From Barnesiella sp. WM24 (GTDB lineage: Bacteria; Bacteroidota; Bacteroidia; Bacteroidales; Muribaculaceae), in NCBI RefSeq assembly GCF_004570975.1, contig NZ_SPPC01000006.1:62001-126000 (forward strand): a DNA stretch of 64,000 nucleotides, read 5' to 3'. The translations under genes were made by a program, and so were the position numbers. Positions 35,766 to 45,402 of this stretch are shown here, piece after piece (the stretch's first letter is position 1; the number at the start of each line of letters is the position of its first letter). The notes under the pieces are model-generated. The model made no database searches, was not told where the DNA came from, and saw nothing but the letters and a program-made list of their open reading frames with translations.

Positions 35766-37379
35766 TCACTTGAACATCAGTTCGTAGAGTTCAAAGAGCG
35801 GGGTAGACTGAGTGTCGGATGAGATGACAAGATATATGGCATGTTTTCCGGAAACGCCTTGCATGCCTGACAGAGCCACATCCATGTCGGCGCGCTTCTG
35901 CGACATGTCGGCCGAGATGTCGAGTGAGCCTATCTTTTTGCCCCCTTTCTTTTCCCACGGGGAATCAATCATGACATCGATGTGCCCGTCATGTCCAAGC
36001 GGCAGAATGTCAAGCACAAGGGTGTCAACCGGGGTATCGGTGAAATTATAATACTTATAACCGACCACAGAACCTGCGGTGTTGTTTACCACCGGAGTTA
36101 CATTCTCACTGAGGTCATAGGGCTTTTCAAATCGCTCTTCATCGCCATAATAGGGTCTTACATAAGAGCCGGGGAAATACACGTCAGGATAAGAATGGCG
36201 CGCCTCGGAGGGACCGGTATAGTAACAGGCTATTCCTGCGGAATAACGCTTCAGCGGGTTCAGTCCGTCGGTCTCGAAGCCCTCTGAAGTGTATTCAGCC
36301 TCAGAGATGACAACCTTGCCGCCTTTGCCCTCCTCGACAGTCACGTTAACGGGAGCCACCATAGCCTGGCGAGCATACTCGTTTGTGCCGCTCTGACGGT
36401 GGTAAAACACATACCATTTGCCATTAATCTCAATGATGCTTCCATGAGTGTTGCCAAACGGTGTAGCCGTAGGAATCACCTTGCCGTCAGCGTCGGTATC
36501 TCTTCCACGACCGTCAATAATCGTGCCGCCATAGGTAAACGGACCAAGCGGATTATCACTATAAGCATAGGCAAGAGTATAATTTGTGGCAGGAAGACCA
36601 AACTCTCCGTCATTGGTCCAACGGCTATAGACAAATACATATTTGTCCTTTATCTTCCTCATCGACGAAGCCTCGAAAAAGCGAAAAGTCGTGTCCTGGT
36701 CACGCGAAGGAATCATGTCCTCCACTATATCACAGCCCTTCTTGACTGTCGCCATAGTAGCCGGGTCTATCTCCGCGGCATAAGACCGCTCAAAACCCCA
36801 GTAGCCATATACCCTGCCGTCATCATCGACAAGCACTCCCGGGTCAAAACGAAACACGCCGTCAGTAAGACAGGGATTCTCTTTGCTCCAATTGCTTACC
36901 TTAAACGGGCCATCGGGGCGCGAAGCCTTCGCCACCATGCCGTTTCTGCCGCCGCTCTGATTATTAGGATAAAGATAATAAGTCTTTGAACCGTCAGCGC
37001 CAGTAACCTCGGCAACATCAGGGGCAAACAATACGTCGCCTGTGCCGCCGGCATTAAGCGTGTCACCCACGGCGTTGGTCTTTGACTCGAAAATCACGCC
37101 GTCATAGCGCCAGTCGTTCAGGTCATCCACCGGAGCCGACCACACAACCTGTTCAAGACCGCAATAGTCAGTCTTACGAGAGTCATGGGAGCCGTAAATA
37201 TACACTCTGAATTTTCCCGGACAGTCAGGGTCTTCAAACACGTAGGGCTCACCGTCAGGAATATACTCCCACAACGGCAGATACGGATTGGCTGCATGCA
37301 CACAGTTGCCGCCCATTGCCGGCAACAAAACGATAGAAAGTCCGGCAAAAGCCTTGACACACTTACTTAATGCTTTCAT
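35766..37379 (-). CDS. Secreted glycoside hydrolase family 43 protein
   Basis: This 537-residue protein has an N-terminal signal peptide (hydrophobic AFAGLSIVLLPAMGG). It then has a GH43 five-bladed propeller with the expected acidic residues: YVFEDPD at the start, FAPDVAEV, FDPGVLVDDDGRVYGYWG, and FFEASSMRKI carrying the likely general acid glutamate. GNTHGSIIEINGKWYVFYHR is also typical. The C-terminal 170 or so residues form a beta-rich accessory domain, possibly carbohydrate-binding. GH43 enzymes mostly cleave arabinose- or xylose-containing glycans; the exact substrate cannot be assigned. No SusC/SusD pair is adjacent. Confidence 0.85.
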   Translation of the reverse strand: MKALSKCVKAFAGLSIVLLPAMGGNCVHAANPYLPLWEYIPDGEPYVFEDPDCPGKFRVYIYGSHDSRKTDYCGLEQVVWSAPVDDLNDWRYDGVIFESKTNAVGDTLNAGGTGDVLFAPDVAEVTGADGSKTYYLYPNNQSGGRNGMVAKASRPDGPFKVSNWSKENPCLTDGVFRFDPGVLVDDDGRVYGYWGFERSYAAEIDPATMATVKKGCDIVEDMIPSRDQDTTFRFFEASSMRKIKDKYVFVYSRWTNDGEFGLPATNYTLAYAYSDNPLGPFTYGGTIIDGRGRDTDADGKVIPTATPFGNTHGSIIEINGKWYVFYHRQSGTNEYARQAMVAPVNVTVEEGKGGKVVISEAEYTSEGFETDGLNPLKRYSAGIACYYTGPSEARHSYPDVYFPGSYVRPYYGDEERFEKPYDLSENVTPVVNNTAGSVVGYKYYNFTDTPVDTLVLDILPLGHDGHIDVMIDSPWEKKGGKKIGSLDISADMSQKRADMDVALSGMQGVSGKHAIYLVISSDTQSTPLFELYELMFK

Positions 37380-37413
37380 GATAACATACTTACGTAAAAC
37401 CTCTATATTTGAT

Positions 37414-37908
37414 TTATCTCACCGATGTGACAATAACCGGTGTAGCACCGCGCCAAGGCAACACTCCCCAGTAACGCTTATAAGAGACGGTGACTTTACG
37501 TCCCGTACCCTTTGCAGAGGCAAGCCTGTCGGCTACATCCTCATTGTCTACCGAAAATACAAAATCACGCGAATAAGGACGGGTTGAGTCAATCAGAGCC
37601 GACCTTACAAGCATCTGACCCTCCCAGGTCTTGAACAACACGCCCTGACGCTTGAAATCCACGACATATCCGCTTTCCTCCATGTCGGTCTCATAAGGGT
37701 TTATATACCTTATCCAGGTGACAACACCCAGTGAAATGACCACGACAGCGACACACCACCACAAAAAACGCCTCATCGCGTGACGCTTTTTTGGCTTCTC
37801 CGGAGCAGGCTGACTGTCAGAATCAACCGGGGCGGCTCCGTCAAATTTTATCACATTATCATCTTTTTCTTCGGAAAGAAAATTGTCGGGTTTTGAGTCT
37901 AAATCCAT
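37414..37908 (-). CDS. Conserved Bacteroidales membrane-anchored protein, unknown function
   Basis: This 164-residue protein has a charged 45-residue N-terminus, one membrane helix at about residues 47-64 (FLWWCVAVVVISLGVVTW), and an extracytoplasmic domain of about 95 residues. The latter includes GYVVDFKRQGVLFKTWEGQML and ends in a VSYKRYWGVLPWRG strand. I recognise it as a conserved Bacteroidales type but cannot name a domain. It starts 6 nt after the flippase-like gene, so the two are probably co-transcribed. Confidence 0.7.
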   Translation of the reverse strand: MDLDSKPDNFLSEEKDDNVIKFDGAAPVDSDSQPAPEKPKKRHAMRRFLWWCVAVVVISLGVVTWIRYINPYETDMEESGYVVDFKRQGVLFKTWEGQMLVRSALIDSTRPYSRDFVFSVDNEDVADRLASAKGTGRKVTVSYKRYWGVLPWRGATPVIVTSVR

Positions 37909-37914
37909 AGTCGC

Positions 37915-38937
37915 TTACTTTGAGATATTATTTACGGCAGGTGTCACGTGCTTCTTGTCAAGCGCGATAGAGATGAAAGCATATAGACCGAGAATCACAA
38001 GCAGGCACGTCTGAGACCCCCACACGATTGTGGCAAAGGCAGCAGCCTGATTGTATTCGACGCCATATATGCCGAGAGCAAAAATAATGGCAAGATGCCA
38101 CGGTCCGAGACCTCCGTTGCTCGGTATTCCCATAGAAATGCTTGACAGAACAAACGCCACGAGCGCACACACAATGCCAAGACCAGCAGTGAATGAGAAT
38201 GCAAAATAGGCGAGATACAGCTGGAAGAAATAGCATCCCCACACGGCAGCCGTAAGCAGCAGCCATTTACCTTTGTGAGGCATAGTTGCAACCACCGCGA
38301 AGCCATCCCATAGATTCTTCACCGCCTGACGCACTCCCAGCACCCACTTGCTTGTGGTCTTGGTGGTAAAAAGCCACACGACGACAGCTATCATGACAAT
38401 GCCGGCGCCCCACAGCCATGGTGAATGGAGCATATTGAGCATACCCTGATAAGTCTCCGGATATTTCTCTCCGAAAGCGATAAACGCCGGGCGCGCTATA
38501 AAAAAGGTGACAAGCGTAAGCAAAAGCACAGTGGCGGTATCGGCAAGACGGTCACATACCATCGACCCGAACACTGTCGTAAACTTCGCGTCCTGACGCT
38601 TTGCTATGTATCCCGTGCGCCACAGCTCGCCGAGACGTGGAGCAAGCAGGTTTACGGCATATGTGCCGAATATACTCCACACAAGCGGTGGAAGCGGCGT
38701 ATATATCTCAAGGGCATCAAGCTGAATGCGCCATCTCATGGCACGGAAAATATGGGAAAACACGCTTACCACCAAGGCTATGGCAATCCACATGTAGTCA
38801 CACCGGCGTATCTCGTCCACTATCACATTGACATCAATCTTGGAGTACAGATAGAAACAAAGGCACACACTCAGCGCCACAGGTAATCCATACTTGATAA
38901 TATTGCGCAGCAGGCTGCTTGACTTTTTCTTTTCCAA
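37915..38937 (-). CDS. Lysylphosphatidylglycerol synthase TM-domain/flippase-like protein
   Basis: This 340-residue polytopic protein has about eight membrane helices and family-typical segments: FSHIFRAMRWRIQL near residue 60, and YAVNLLAPRLGELWRTGYIAKR, the conserved region of MprF-like flippase domains. IPSNGGLGPWHLAI lies near 275. Members move or modify lipids or glycolipids in the inner membrane. No aminoacyltransferase domain is attached, so it is not a full MprF. The only upstream start in frame is TTG at 38937, since the next internal methionine comes too late. A promoter box lies 51 nt upstream. Confidence 0.78.
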   Translation of the reverse strand: MEKKKSSSLLRNIIKYGLPVALSVCLCFYLYSKIDVNVIVDEIRRCDYMWIAIALVVSVFSHIFRAMRWRIQLDALEIYTPLPPLVWSIFGTYAVNLLAPRLGELWRTGYIAKRQDAKFTTVFGSMVCDRLADTATVLLLTLVTFFIARPAFIAFGEKYPETYQGMLNMLHSPWLWGAGIVMIAVVVWLFTTKTTSKWVLGVRQAVKNLWDGFAVVATMPHKGKWLLLTAAVWGCYFFQLYLAYFAFSFTAGLGIVCALVAFVLSSISMGIPSNGGLGPWHLAIIFALGIYGVEYNQAAAFATIVWGSQTCLLVILGLYAFISIALDKKHVTPAVNNISK

Positions 38938-38987
38938 AGCAATGAATTTAAAAATGGATAAGTAACTGTTAAATGTTCATCTACTTG

Positions 38988-38995
38988 CAAAGATA
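38988..38995 (-). promoter_or_regulatory. -7 promoter box (TATCTTTG) for the flippase-like gene
   Basis: The minus-strand exact TAnnTTTG match ends 50 nt before the TTG start at 38937. Confidence 0.45.
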
Positions 38996-39170
38996 CTATA
39001 TTTCCATGACAAGTGGCTCTTATAAATAATTTTTTAAATAAGCGTGAGCAACGAAGCAATATAAAGGTTAACTTTATTGGTCAAAAAGTCGAAAAACACG
39101 CTCTATACTTGCAACATTTCATAAAAAAGACGATTTTTGTATTCCAAAAGGAATAAAAGAATAAACAATC

Positions 39171-40088
39171 ATGACCGAAAGAACCGTAGGAATATCACAT
39201 TTAGCCACTATTAAAAACTTTTCGACCGACTTCAGCTGTTTTGAAAAAGACTATGTGTTTTCACGCATATCACCCGGAACCAACGCCAATCCCGGATGTC
39301 TGCTTGACAATCCCTGGCGCTTTGACGGACTCACATTTGTACTCGCCCTGAAAGGCATAAAGACAATCAATATAAATCTTGAATCAATAGACGTGCCACA
39401 AAACTCCGCCATCATCACGGGACCAAACTCCATCATAAGCACAGGCGAAGTGGACTGGAACAACATTGAGGCATACACTCTCTTTATCTCAAAAGAATTC
39501 ATGTTTGACATCAATCTCGATGTAAACGTCATAAATATAAAACATCAGTTTCAGAAGCGAAAACCGGTAGTAGCGCTGACAGAGGATGAGACGCAGCTAT
39601 TGCGCCGCTACCTTGAGCTTCTACATCTCAATGCAAAGGGCAGGGAAGTGTCGCTTTATGTCAAGAGCATAGCGCGCAACCTCGTGTCGGCACTCGTCTA
39701 CGAGATAATGGAGATAGCCACAACCCGCGACGCCTCCGAAACCGAAGATGACAGCCAGCGGTATAAATCACGCCGCCTGAGCTATGTCCATGACTTCATG
39801 CAGCTTGTCAACGCCTACCACACCAAGGAGCGCTCGGTAGGTTTCTATGCTGAAAAGCTGTACATATCGCCCAAATATCTCTCTCTGATAATCAAAGAAA
39901 GCACCGGAAAGAGCGCCGCCCAATGGATTGACGAATGTGTGATACTTGAGGCAAAAAACATGTTGCGATTCTCAGGAAAAAACATCCAGCAGATAGCCTA
40001 TGAGCTCAATTTCACCAACCAGTCATCATTCGGCAAATTTTTCAAGCATCTGACCGGCATGTCACCGACTGAATTTCAACGTTCATGA
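39171..40088 (+). CDS. AraC-family transcriptional regulator
   Basis: This 305-residue protein has a cupin-like N-terminal sensor region of about 180 residues and a C-terminal AraC/XylS DNA-binding domain. Two helix-turn-helix units are visible: FYAEKLYISPKYLSLIIKE near residue 225 and IQQIAYELNFTNQSSFGKFF near 275, followed by the conserved GMSPTEFQ. The effector and targets are unknown. It is divergent from the flippase-like gene across 233 nt. The following methyltransferase gene has its own promoter, so this regulator probably forms a single-gene transcript. Confidence 0.88.
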   Translation: MTERTVGISHLATIKNFSTDFSCFEKDYVFSRISPGTNANPGCLLDNPWRFDGLTFVLALKGIKTININLESIDVPQNSAIITGPNSIISTGEVDWNNIEAYTLFISKEFMFDINLDVNVINIKHQFQKRKPVVALTEDETQLLRRYLELLHLNAKGREVSLYVKSIARNLVSALVYEIMEIATTRDASETEDDSQRYKSRRLSYVHDFMQLVNAYHTKERSVGFYAEKLYISPKYLSLIIKESTGKSAAQWIDECVILEAKNMLRFSGKNIQQIAYELNFTNQSSFGKFFKHLTGMSPTEFQRS

Positions 40089-40103
40089 CCCTCTGACCGC
40101 GAG

Positions 40104-40134
40104 TTGCAGGGCGAGTGCATTTTTTGTAACTTTG
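40104..40134 (+). promoter_or_regulatory. Promoter of the TrmH-family gene: TTG at -33, TAACTTTG at -7, leaderless start
   Basis: TTG (40104-40106) and TAACTTTG (40127-40134) are 20 nt apart. ATG 40140 follows the box by 5 nt, so the message should start at or next to its initiation codon. Confidence 0.6.
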
Positions 40135-40139
40135 TAGCC

Positions 40140-40667
40140 ATGAAGAAGAAAAGCATATGGGATCTTCATAGGGTCACCACTGAAGAATTCAAGGAACAGA
40201 AAAAATCACCCCTCGCGGTAGTGCTTGACAATGTAAGGAGCCTGAGCAATGTAGGCGCCATATTGCGCACGTGTGACGCATTTGCCGTAGAAGAAGTCCA
40301 GCTATGCGGAGTGACAGGCACCCCTCCCTCACCGGAGATCCACAAGACGGCACTCGGAGCGGAAGACTCGGTCTACTGGCGACACTTTGACAACACACAG
40401 GAGGGCATCACCGACCTGAAAAAGCGCGGCTACACCATATGTGTACTCGAACAGGTCGAAGGGAGCATATCACTTGAGGACTTCATCCCTGAGGATGGCA
40501 AAAAATATGCAATCGTGGCAGGCAATGAGGTAAAAGGCGTCGCCCAGGAAGTGGTCGACAGCGCCGACATATGCCTGGAGATACCTCAGGCAGGTATAAA
40601 ACACTCCCTCAACGTGTCGGTAAGCACGGGGATAGCCCTTTGGCAGCTATATTCAAAGATGATATAG
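40140..40667 (+). CDS. TrmH/SpoU-family RNA 2'-O-methyltransferase
   Basis: A 175-residue protein results from ATG 40140; a longer frame upstream would include the promoter. It is a SPOUT-fold enzyme that transfers methyl from SAM to a ribose 2'-OH in tRNA or rRNA. The three motifs are present: NVRSLSNVGAILRTCDAF near residue 32, AIVAGNEVKGV near 122, and IPQAGIKHSLNVSVSTGIAL near 145. There is no N-terminal RNA-binding extension, as in TrmL-like members. The target nucleotide is unassigned. It converges with the nucleoside kinase gene. Confidence 0.88.
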   Translation: MKKKSIWDLHRVTTEEFKEQKKSPLAVVLDNVRSLSNVGAILRTCDAFAVEEVQLCGVTGTPPSPEIHKTALGAEDSVYWRHFDNTQEGITDLKKRGYTICVLEQVEGSISLEDFIPEDGKKYAIVAGNEVKGVAQEVVDSADICLEIPQAGIKHSLNVSVSTGIALWQLYSKMI

Positions 40668-40675
40668 CCGCTCTT

Positions 40676-42346
40676 TCAATAATGAAATGAAGAGCCGCCA
40701 AGAAACTCCCTCAACAGCGATGTCGACGGAATAAGGCGCTCCGGTATAGGAGTGAAATAGCTTAATAGCTTACGCAGGCGGAAAGACTCGGCATATTCAG
40801 GCATGTCACGCGGCACTCCCTTGAGTATATCGTCGGCAAACTCTTTCATCACTCCAAGCTCAAATATCAGCGAGGAGTTAAACATGGCATCGGCATTTTC
40901 CTGATAGGGGAAAATCCAGCGTTCCTCGCCGCGACGCACCGAGGGCCAGCGGCGTATGGTGTCAATAGCCGACACGCCGCGATATTTGTAATCGCGAATG
41001 ATGCGGCGCAGAAGACGGTTGTCGGTTGTCGGCACCCAGTTATGGTCGTCAATGGATATGGTGGTGAGCGCCGAGACATATATCATGTATTTCAACTTAG
41101 CCTCGATATGTGACGTAAGCTCCGGATTGAGCCCGTGTATACCCTCGATAAGCAACACCGAATTATCGTTAAGTTTAAGCTTCTTACCTTTGTAGACACG
41201 CTGTCCAAGCTCAAAATTATAAGTGGGAAGATCAATCTCACCGCCTGATATAAGTGTGTTCAGGTCACGGTTGAATGTCTCCAGGTCAAGAGCGTAAAGC
41301 GACTCGTAGTCATAGTCGCCCGACTCGTCGCGTGGCGTATTCTCGCGGTTTACAAAATAATCGTCAAGCGAAATCATCTTTGGCTCCAGCAGATTAGTCA
41401 TCAGCTGTATGGCAAGACGCTTTGTAAAGGTAGTCTTTCCCGACGATGACGGGCCGGCAATCAACACCACCTTAGCCCCGCCTTCGGCGTAACGCCGCGA
41501 AATCTCATCGGAAATACGCCCTATCTTCTTGTCATGAAGAGCCTCGGCTACATTTATAAGCATAGCCGTCTCCTTGCTCGCCACAGTCTCGTTAAGGTCG
41601 CCTGCATCATCCACCCCTATCACGCGGTTAAACGCAAGATAATCGGTAAACGCCCCATATAGCTTTTCCTGCACGACAGGCGACGCCGGACGGTCAGGAT
41701 TGTCGCTGTCCATGCCCATAAGCAGGAAACCCTCCTTATAAAGCACCAGATCGAAGACTTTCAGCATACCCGTAGAGGGGGCGAGATTACCGTAATAGCT
41801 GTCACAGATGCCGTCAAGGCGGTAATATACGGTGTAAAGCTCATGGAGTGTGCGCAGAAGCTTTACCTTGTCATCAAGACCCTGCTTCTCAAAGATGGAT
41901 ATGACATCGGTCGTAAGGCGCTCTTTACGCTCAAACTTCAAGTCGCGTCTTACAAGGTCATGCATATACTCTTTCAACCTGCCGACAACTTCCGCATCGA
42001 CAGTGACTTCACCCGTCAGGCGGCAATAATAGCCACGCGACACAGAATGTTCAATCACAAGCCTTGTTGAGGGATAGAGCGCTGTCACCGCGCGATACAG
42101 CATCATACATAACGAACGCACGTAGACACGATGTCCCGACGGACTTTCCTTAGTGAGAAAAAGCACCTGCTTCGGAGAGAAAAGCGGAAACTGAAGGTCC
42201 TCCGTGCGGTTATTCACCTGCGCGCATATAGGAGTTCCGTCAATGCGGTCGGCTATACCGCGATAAATGTCCATAAGCGTGTCACCACCCTTGAATGGTA
42301 TATATTCGCCTATATTTTTACAGTACACTTTTAACAGGTCGCTCAT
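40676..42346 (-). CDS. Nucleoside (uridine) kinase with ThrRS-like N-terminal domains
   Basis: This 556-residue protein has a TGS-like N-terminus and a region resembling the second additional domain of threonyl-tRNA synthetase (VIEHSVSRGYYCRL near residue 98). A C-terminal uridine kinase/phosphoribulokinase domain follows, with Walker A AGPSSSGKTTF near residue 297 and ISLDDYFVNR after it. This architecture occurs widely in Bacteroidetes and Firmicutes and is annotated as uridine kinase. Pyrimidine salvage is a reasonable but unproven role. It is the last of four same-strand genes (rdgB, porZ, a small unknown, this one). Confidence 0.82.
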   Translation of the reverse strand: MSDLLKVYCKNIGEYIPFKGGDTLMDIYRGIADRIDGTPICAQVNNRTEDLQFPLFSPKQVLFLTKESPSGHRVYVRSLCMMLYRAVTALYPSTRLVIEHSVSRGYYCRLTGEVTVDAEVVGRLKEYMHDLVRRDLKFERKERLTTDVISIFEKQGLDDKVKLLRTLHELYTVYYRLDGICDSYYGNLAPSTGMLKVFDLVLYKEGFLLMGMDSDNPDRPASPVVQEKLYGAFTDYLAFNRVIGVDDAGDLNETVASKETAMLINVAEALHDKKIGRISDEISRRYAEGGAKVVLIAGPSSSGKTTFTKRLAIQLMTNLLEPKMISLDDYFVNRENTPRDESGDYDYESLYALDLETFNRDLNTLISGGEIDLPTYNFELGQRVYKGKKLKLNDNSVLLIEGIHGLNPELTSHIEAKLKYMIYVSALTTISIDDHNWVPTTDNRLLRRIIRDYKYRGVSAIDTIRRWPSVRRGEERWIFPYQENADAMFNSSLIFELGVMKEFADDILKGVPRDMPEYAESFRLRKLLSYFTPIPERLIPSTSLLREFLGGSSFHY

Positions 42347-42378
42347 AGCTGTGATGAATTTAAATGATTGAATGAAAA

Positions 42379-42900
42379 TCAGAGCATGCGCAGAGCACGC
42401 AGATGCTCCACTACCTCTCCACGCGACATGCGGCGCTGCGCCTTCAGGTCACGCGCAAAATCATGCACCACGCTCTGCACGCCGGCATGATTAAACACCT
42501 TGTGGAGATAATTGTAACTTTTATTGAACATGTGTTCTATCTCGTCGCTCTCAAGCGAGCATACATCCTTTCCTTCTTCATCAAGATAACTCAGCAGCTC
42601 ATTGCGGGTGTCGCTGTCAACAGTCTCCTTGTGAAGCACGTAGCTCCGACACAATATATTGCCGATAAGCATCCCCATAGACACCTGGAAATGCTGAAGT
42701 ATATGATTCCATGCCACTTTTGCCGACAATCCCGGATTGCCTGAAAAATAAAATTCAGGGGTGAATTCAACCGCCTCATCGGCAGGGGCGTCGACAGAGA
42801 TTGAAGAGAGTACATTCTCGGCATCCCAAATCACCATGCCTATCGCCATGCCGGTTATGCCGTAGCATTTGTCATTTTCATCTATATATCGCAGTTTCAT
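42379..42900 (-). CDS. Conserved Bacteroidales protein of unknown function
   Basis: This 173-residue soluble protein has no signal peptide or membrane helix. The N-terminus reads as beta-strands (KLRYIDENDKCYGITGMAIG), followed by acidic helices and an arginine-rich C-terminal helix (DLKAQRRMSRGEVVEHLR). I recognise no named domain. It has a good promoter and is followed 32 nt later by the nucleoside kinase gene, so they may be co-expressed. Confidence 0.65.
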   Translation of the reverse strand: MKLRYIDENDKCYGITGMAIGMVIWDAENVLSSISVDAPADEAVEFTPEFYFSGNPGLSAKVAWNHILQHFQVSMGMLIGNILCRSYVLHKETVDSDTRNELLSYLDEEGKDVCSLESDEIEHMFNKSYNYLHKVFNHAGVQSVVHDFARDLKAQRRMSRGEVVEHLRALRML

Positions 42901-42934
42901 ATAAACGTAGCTTTTGAGTCTTATTTAATAACAC

Positions 42935-42964
42935 CAAATTTAATGCTTTTGATTGTATCAGCAA
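42935..42964 (-). promoter_or_regulatory. Promoter for the 173-residue protein: TTG at -33, TAAATTTG at -7
   Basis: On the minus strand TTG (42962-42964) and TAAATTTG (42935-42942) are 19 nt apart, with ATG 42900 about 35 nt downstream of the box. Confidence 0.5.
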
Positions 42965-45385
42965 TCAATTTATGACCATTATTTTGGTTACAGCGCCTGA
43001 AGAGCCGCTGTCACCGCCCTGCGATGCAAACACGTAATAGACTCCGGTCTTGACACGCTGACCGGCAGCGTTGCAGCCGTCCCACGTAATCATGCCGCCT
43101 TCCGAACGTCCCTGGAAAAACACATTGCCCGCCGCGTCGGCTATCTTTACAAGCGAGTCGTCCATAAGCCCCTTGACTGTAATCCAGCCGCCATAATCGG
43201 GACGCACCGGATTAGGATAGGCATAGACCTCCGAGTAATCGCCTGCGGCAGGTGAAGCGTCGCTGCTGTACTCGGCAAGTCCATAGCGGGTGCCTACGTA
43301 GACGATATTGCTTTTCGGGTCACAGACGACAGACAGTATCTCATTGGTGGGCAGATAGCTGTTGTCGGTATTGAAATTCTCAATAATCTCTTTTCCGTCG
43401 GCGCTGACGAGATACAGTCCGGAAGTGGACGTGCCCATCCACTTGCGGTTGGCATTGTCCACGGCGATAGAAGTGACAAGCTGGCTGTCAAGCAGATAGT
43501 CGGCATATACCGTTCCGTCATTACGCGGCACCTTCACGCGCTCTATCGTTGCCGAGGGGTTAAGCATCGCCACAGGGTCATTAATCACTATAACACCATC
43601 GGCTGTGCCTACCCAGAGCTTACCGTCACGGTCTTCGGCAAAAGAGGCGATACGTGACGGGCCGAACACCTTACCGTCCTGGTCGGTCAATGAAGTCCAG
43701 ACATGGTAAGAGTCATCGCTCACGGTCTCACCCGTTCCGGCTGAATTATAGACAAGCAGCTTGTTTTCAATCCATCCGTCAGTGATCATGACTATATTTT
43801 TTGCCCGCTCCGAACGACAGGCATGCACCACTGCGCTGTAAGTATCAGTGTGACCGAAATTTCTCGGATTAAGCTTAATCCAGTCCGATTCCTTTACATT
43901 ATCAAGCTTTCTCTTCGCCGCCGGCAAAACGGCTATAAGGCACTCCGAATCATTTTTATCCCTGATAGACTTGGCGTAGACCCATAGATTGCAATAAGCG
44001 TCAAACGACATGTCAAGCACCGACACCATATAACGGAAATCAATAGGCATGTTGTTCCAGTCATATTTGGCTACCTGCTTGCCGTCCTTGAGCTTGTACA
44101 TGCCCTCGAAAGCGGTGCCAATATATATCACTCCCGGTTCCTCGGGGTCCTCGACAATGTTGAATCCGGCTTTCAACATCGAATTGGAATTGGAGTTATT
44201 AATCGTAACGTCGGCATCGGCAGGCGTGATGTCCTTGACTGATCCGTCGGAAGCGACATTAAGCGACATGTGGTCATGTGCCGTATCCATGCGGGGAACA
44301 TTGTTGAAGCTGTTGTTTGACATATAAAGGTCGCCCGACGACTCGCCATATATCAGATGCCACACACCATTTTTCAGATATGTCGACATCGGACGCGAAG
44401 CCTGCCGGTCGACAGTCACCTTTCCGTCATCGCCCACCCGGTAGTGTCCGAGCCCGTCGGCGCTGAGATACCAGCGTGACTTCTCGTCGGAGAGTGTGTG
44501 ACACTTCATGTAACGCCTGAAATCCTTTGAATAAAGAGCCGCAGGAGTGTCAACCGACGACACTATGCGCCCGCTGCTGTCTATCATATGGCTTGCCATA
44601 TAATTCTGTATTATGCACTTTTCGCCCGACTTGATGAGATAGGGCACAGCGGTGAGATGGCTTTTTCCGGAAGTGAACGACGCCCCGGCAAAGTCGAGAT
44701 CAAGCACGGCACATGTCTCGGCGCCGTCGCTGTAGACCACCATACTGTCAGAAACAGCCTCTATGTCATTGGCTTTCAGCTTACCCATCGAGGTGAAGCG
44801 GTCAAGAGTGTTATGCATCGACGACAGGGGTGAAAAATACAGCTCGCCGTCACATACCATCAGAAGCTTGTCGCTCGCTATCGTCACGGCACTTACGTTG
44901 CGGTTGAATATGCCTGACTCGACCACCGTACAGGAAGAAGTGTCAAACACCACTATGCCGAAACCCGCTGCCACATAAGCCTTGTCGCCCGAAAAAGTGA
45001 CATCGTTAACCGTCTTGTCCGAAATCTGCGTTGCGGCGGCTATATCGCCCATGTTGACAATATTACCATCGGGGTATATCAGGTCAATGTTGCCGGTCAT
45101 ATACACGACAAGCAGATAATTGGCATCGGTGTTGAAATATATGTCCTTTACCACCACATCGTTAAGCCCGTTGCGGATAGTGTAGCCATAAGTTTCGTCA
45201 ATATCCTTGTCATAGTGAAACAGATTGTTTTCGGCAAGATAATACACCTTATGCGGTGTCTCTATCACCTTGCCTACGTCATAGCTGAAATTATTATGTA
45301 CATTCCAGTCACCGACAGCCGTCTGTGACGAAACCGTCAACGCCGTCAACGCCGGGATTATGGCGGCAAATATCTTTTTTATCAT
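42965..45385 (-). CDS. porZ: PorZ-like beta-propeller protein of the type IX secretion system
   Basis: This 806-residue protein has a signal peptide (residues 1-20) and two-component-regulator-type propeller blades. The early part matches PorZ (GDWNVHNNFSYDVGKVIE, then YYLAENNLFHYDKD), and later blades include KLWVGTADGVIVIND and RKWMGTSTSGLYLVS. It ends in a PorSS-type sorting domain (YAYPNPVRPDYGGWITVKG near residue 725, ending in KIMVIN). PorZ is a surface component of the attachment complex that helps deliver A-LPS to cargo. The match is by overall layout and N-terminal sequence, so another large propeller protein is possible. It follows rdgB by 17 nt. Confidence 0.75.
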   Translation of the reverse strand: MIKKIFAAIIPALTALTVSSQTAVGDWNVHNNFSYDVGKVIETPHKVYYLAENNLFHYDKDIDETYGYTIRNGLNDVVVKDIYFNTDANYLLVVYMTGNIDLIYPDGNIVNMGDIAAATQISDKTVNDVTFSGDKAYVAAGFGIVVFDTSSCTVVESGIFNRNVSAVTIASDKLLMVCDGELYFSPLSSMHNTLDRFTSMGKLKANDIEAVSDSMVVYSDGAETCAVLDLDFAGASFTSGKSHLTAVPYLIKSGEKCIIQNYMASHMIDSSGRIVSSVDTPAALYSKDFRRYMKCHTLSDEKSRWYLSADGLGHYRVGDDGKVTVDRQASRPMSTYLKNGVWHLIYGESSGDLYMSNNSFNNVPRMDTAHDHMSLNVASDGSVKDITPADADVTINNSNSNSMLKAGFNIVEDPEEPGVIYIGTAFEGMYKLKDGKQVAKYDWNNMPIDFRYMVSVLDMSFDAYCNLWVYAKSIRDKNDSECLIAVLPAAKRKLDNVKESDWIKLNPRNFGHTDTYSAVVHACRSERAKNIVMITDGWIENKLLVYNSAGTGETVSDDSYHVWTSLTDQDGKVFGPSRIASFAEDRDGKLWVGTADGVIVINDPVAMLNPSATIERVKVPRNDGTVYADYLLDSQLVTSIAVDNANRKWMGTSTSGLYLVSADGKEIIENFNTDNSYLPTNEILSVVCDPKSNIVYVGTRYGLAEYSSDASPAAGDYSEVYAYPNPVRPDYGGWITVKGLMDDSLVKIADAAGNVFFQGRSEGGMITWDGCNAAGQRVKTGVYYVFASQGGDSGSSGAVTKIMVIN

Positions 45386-45402
45386 AAGTAGCCTTTTATG
45401 AG

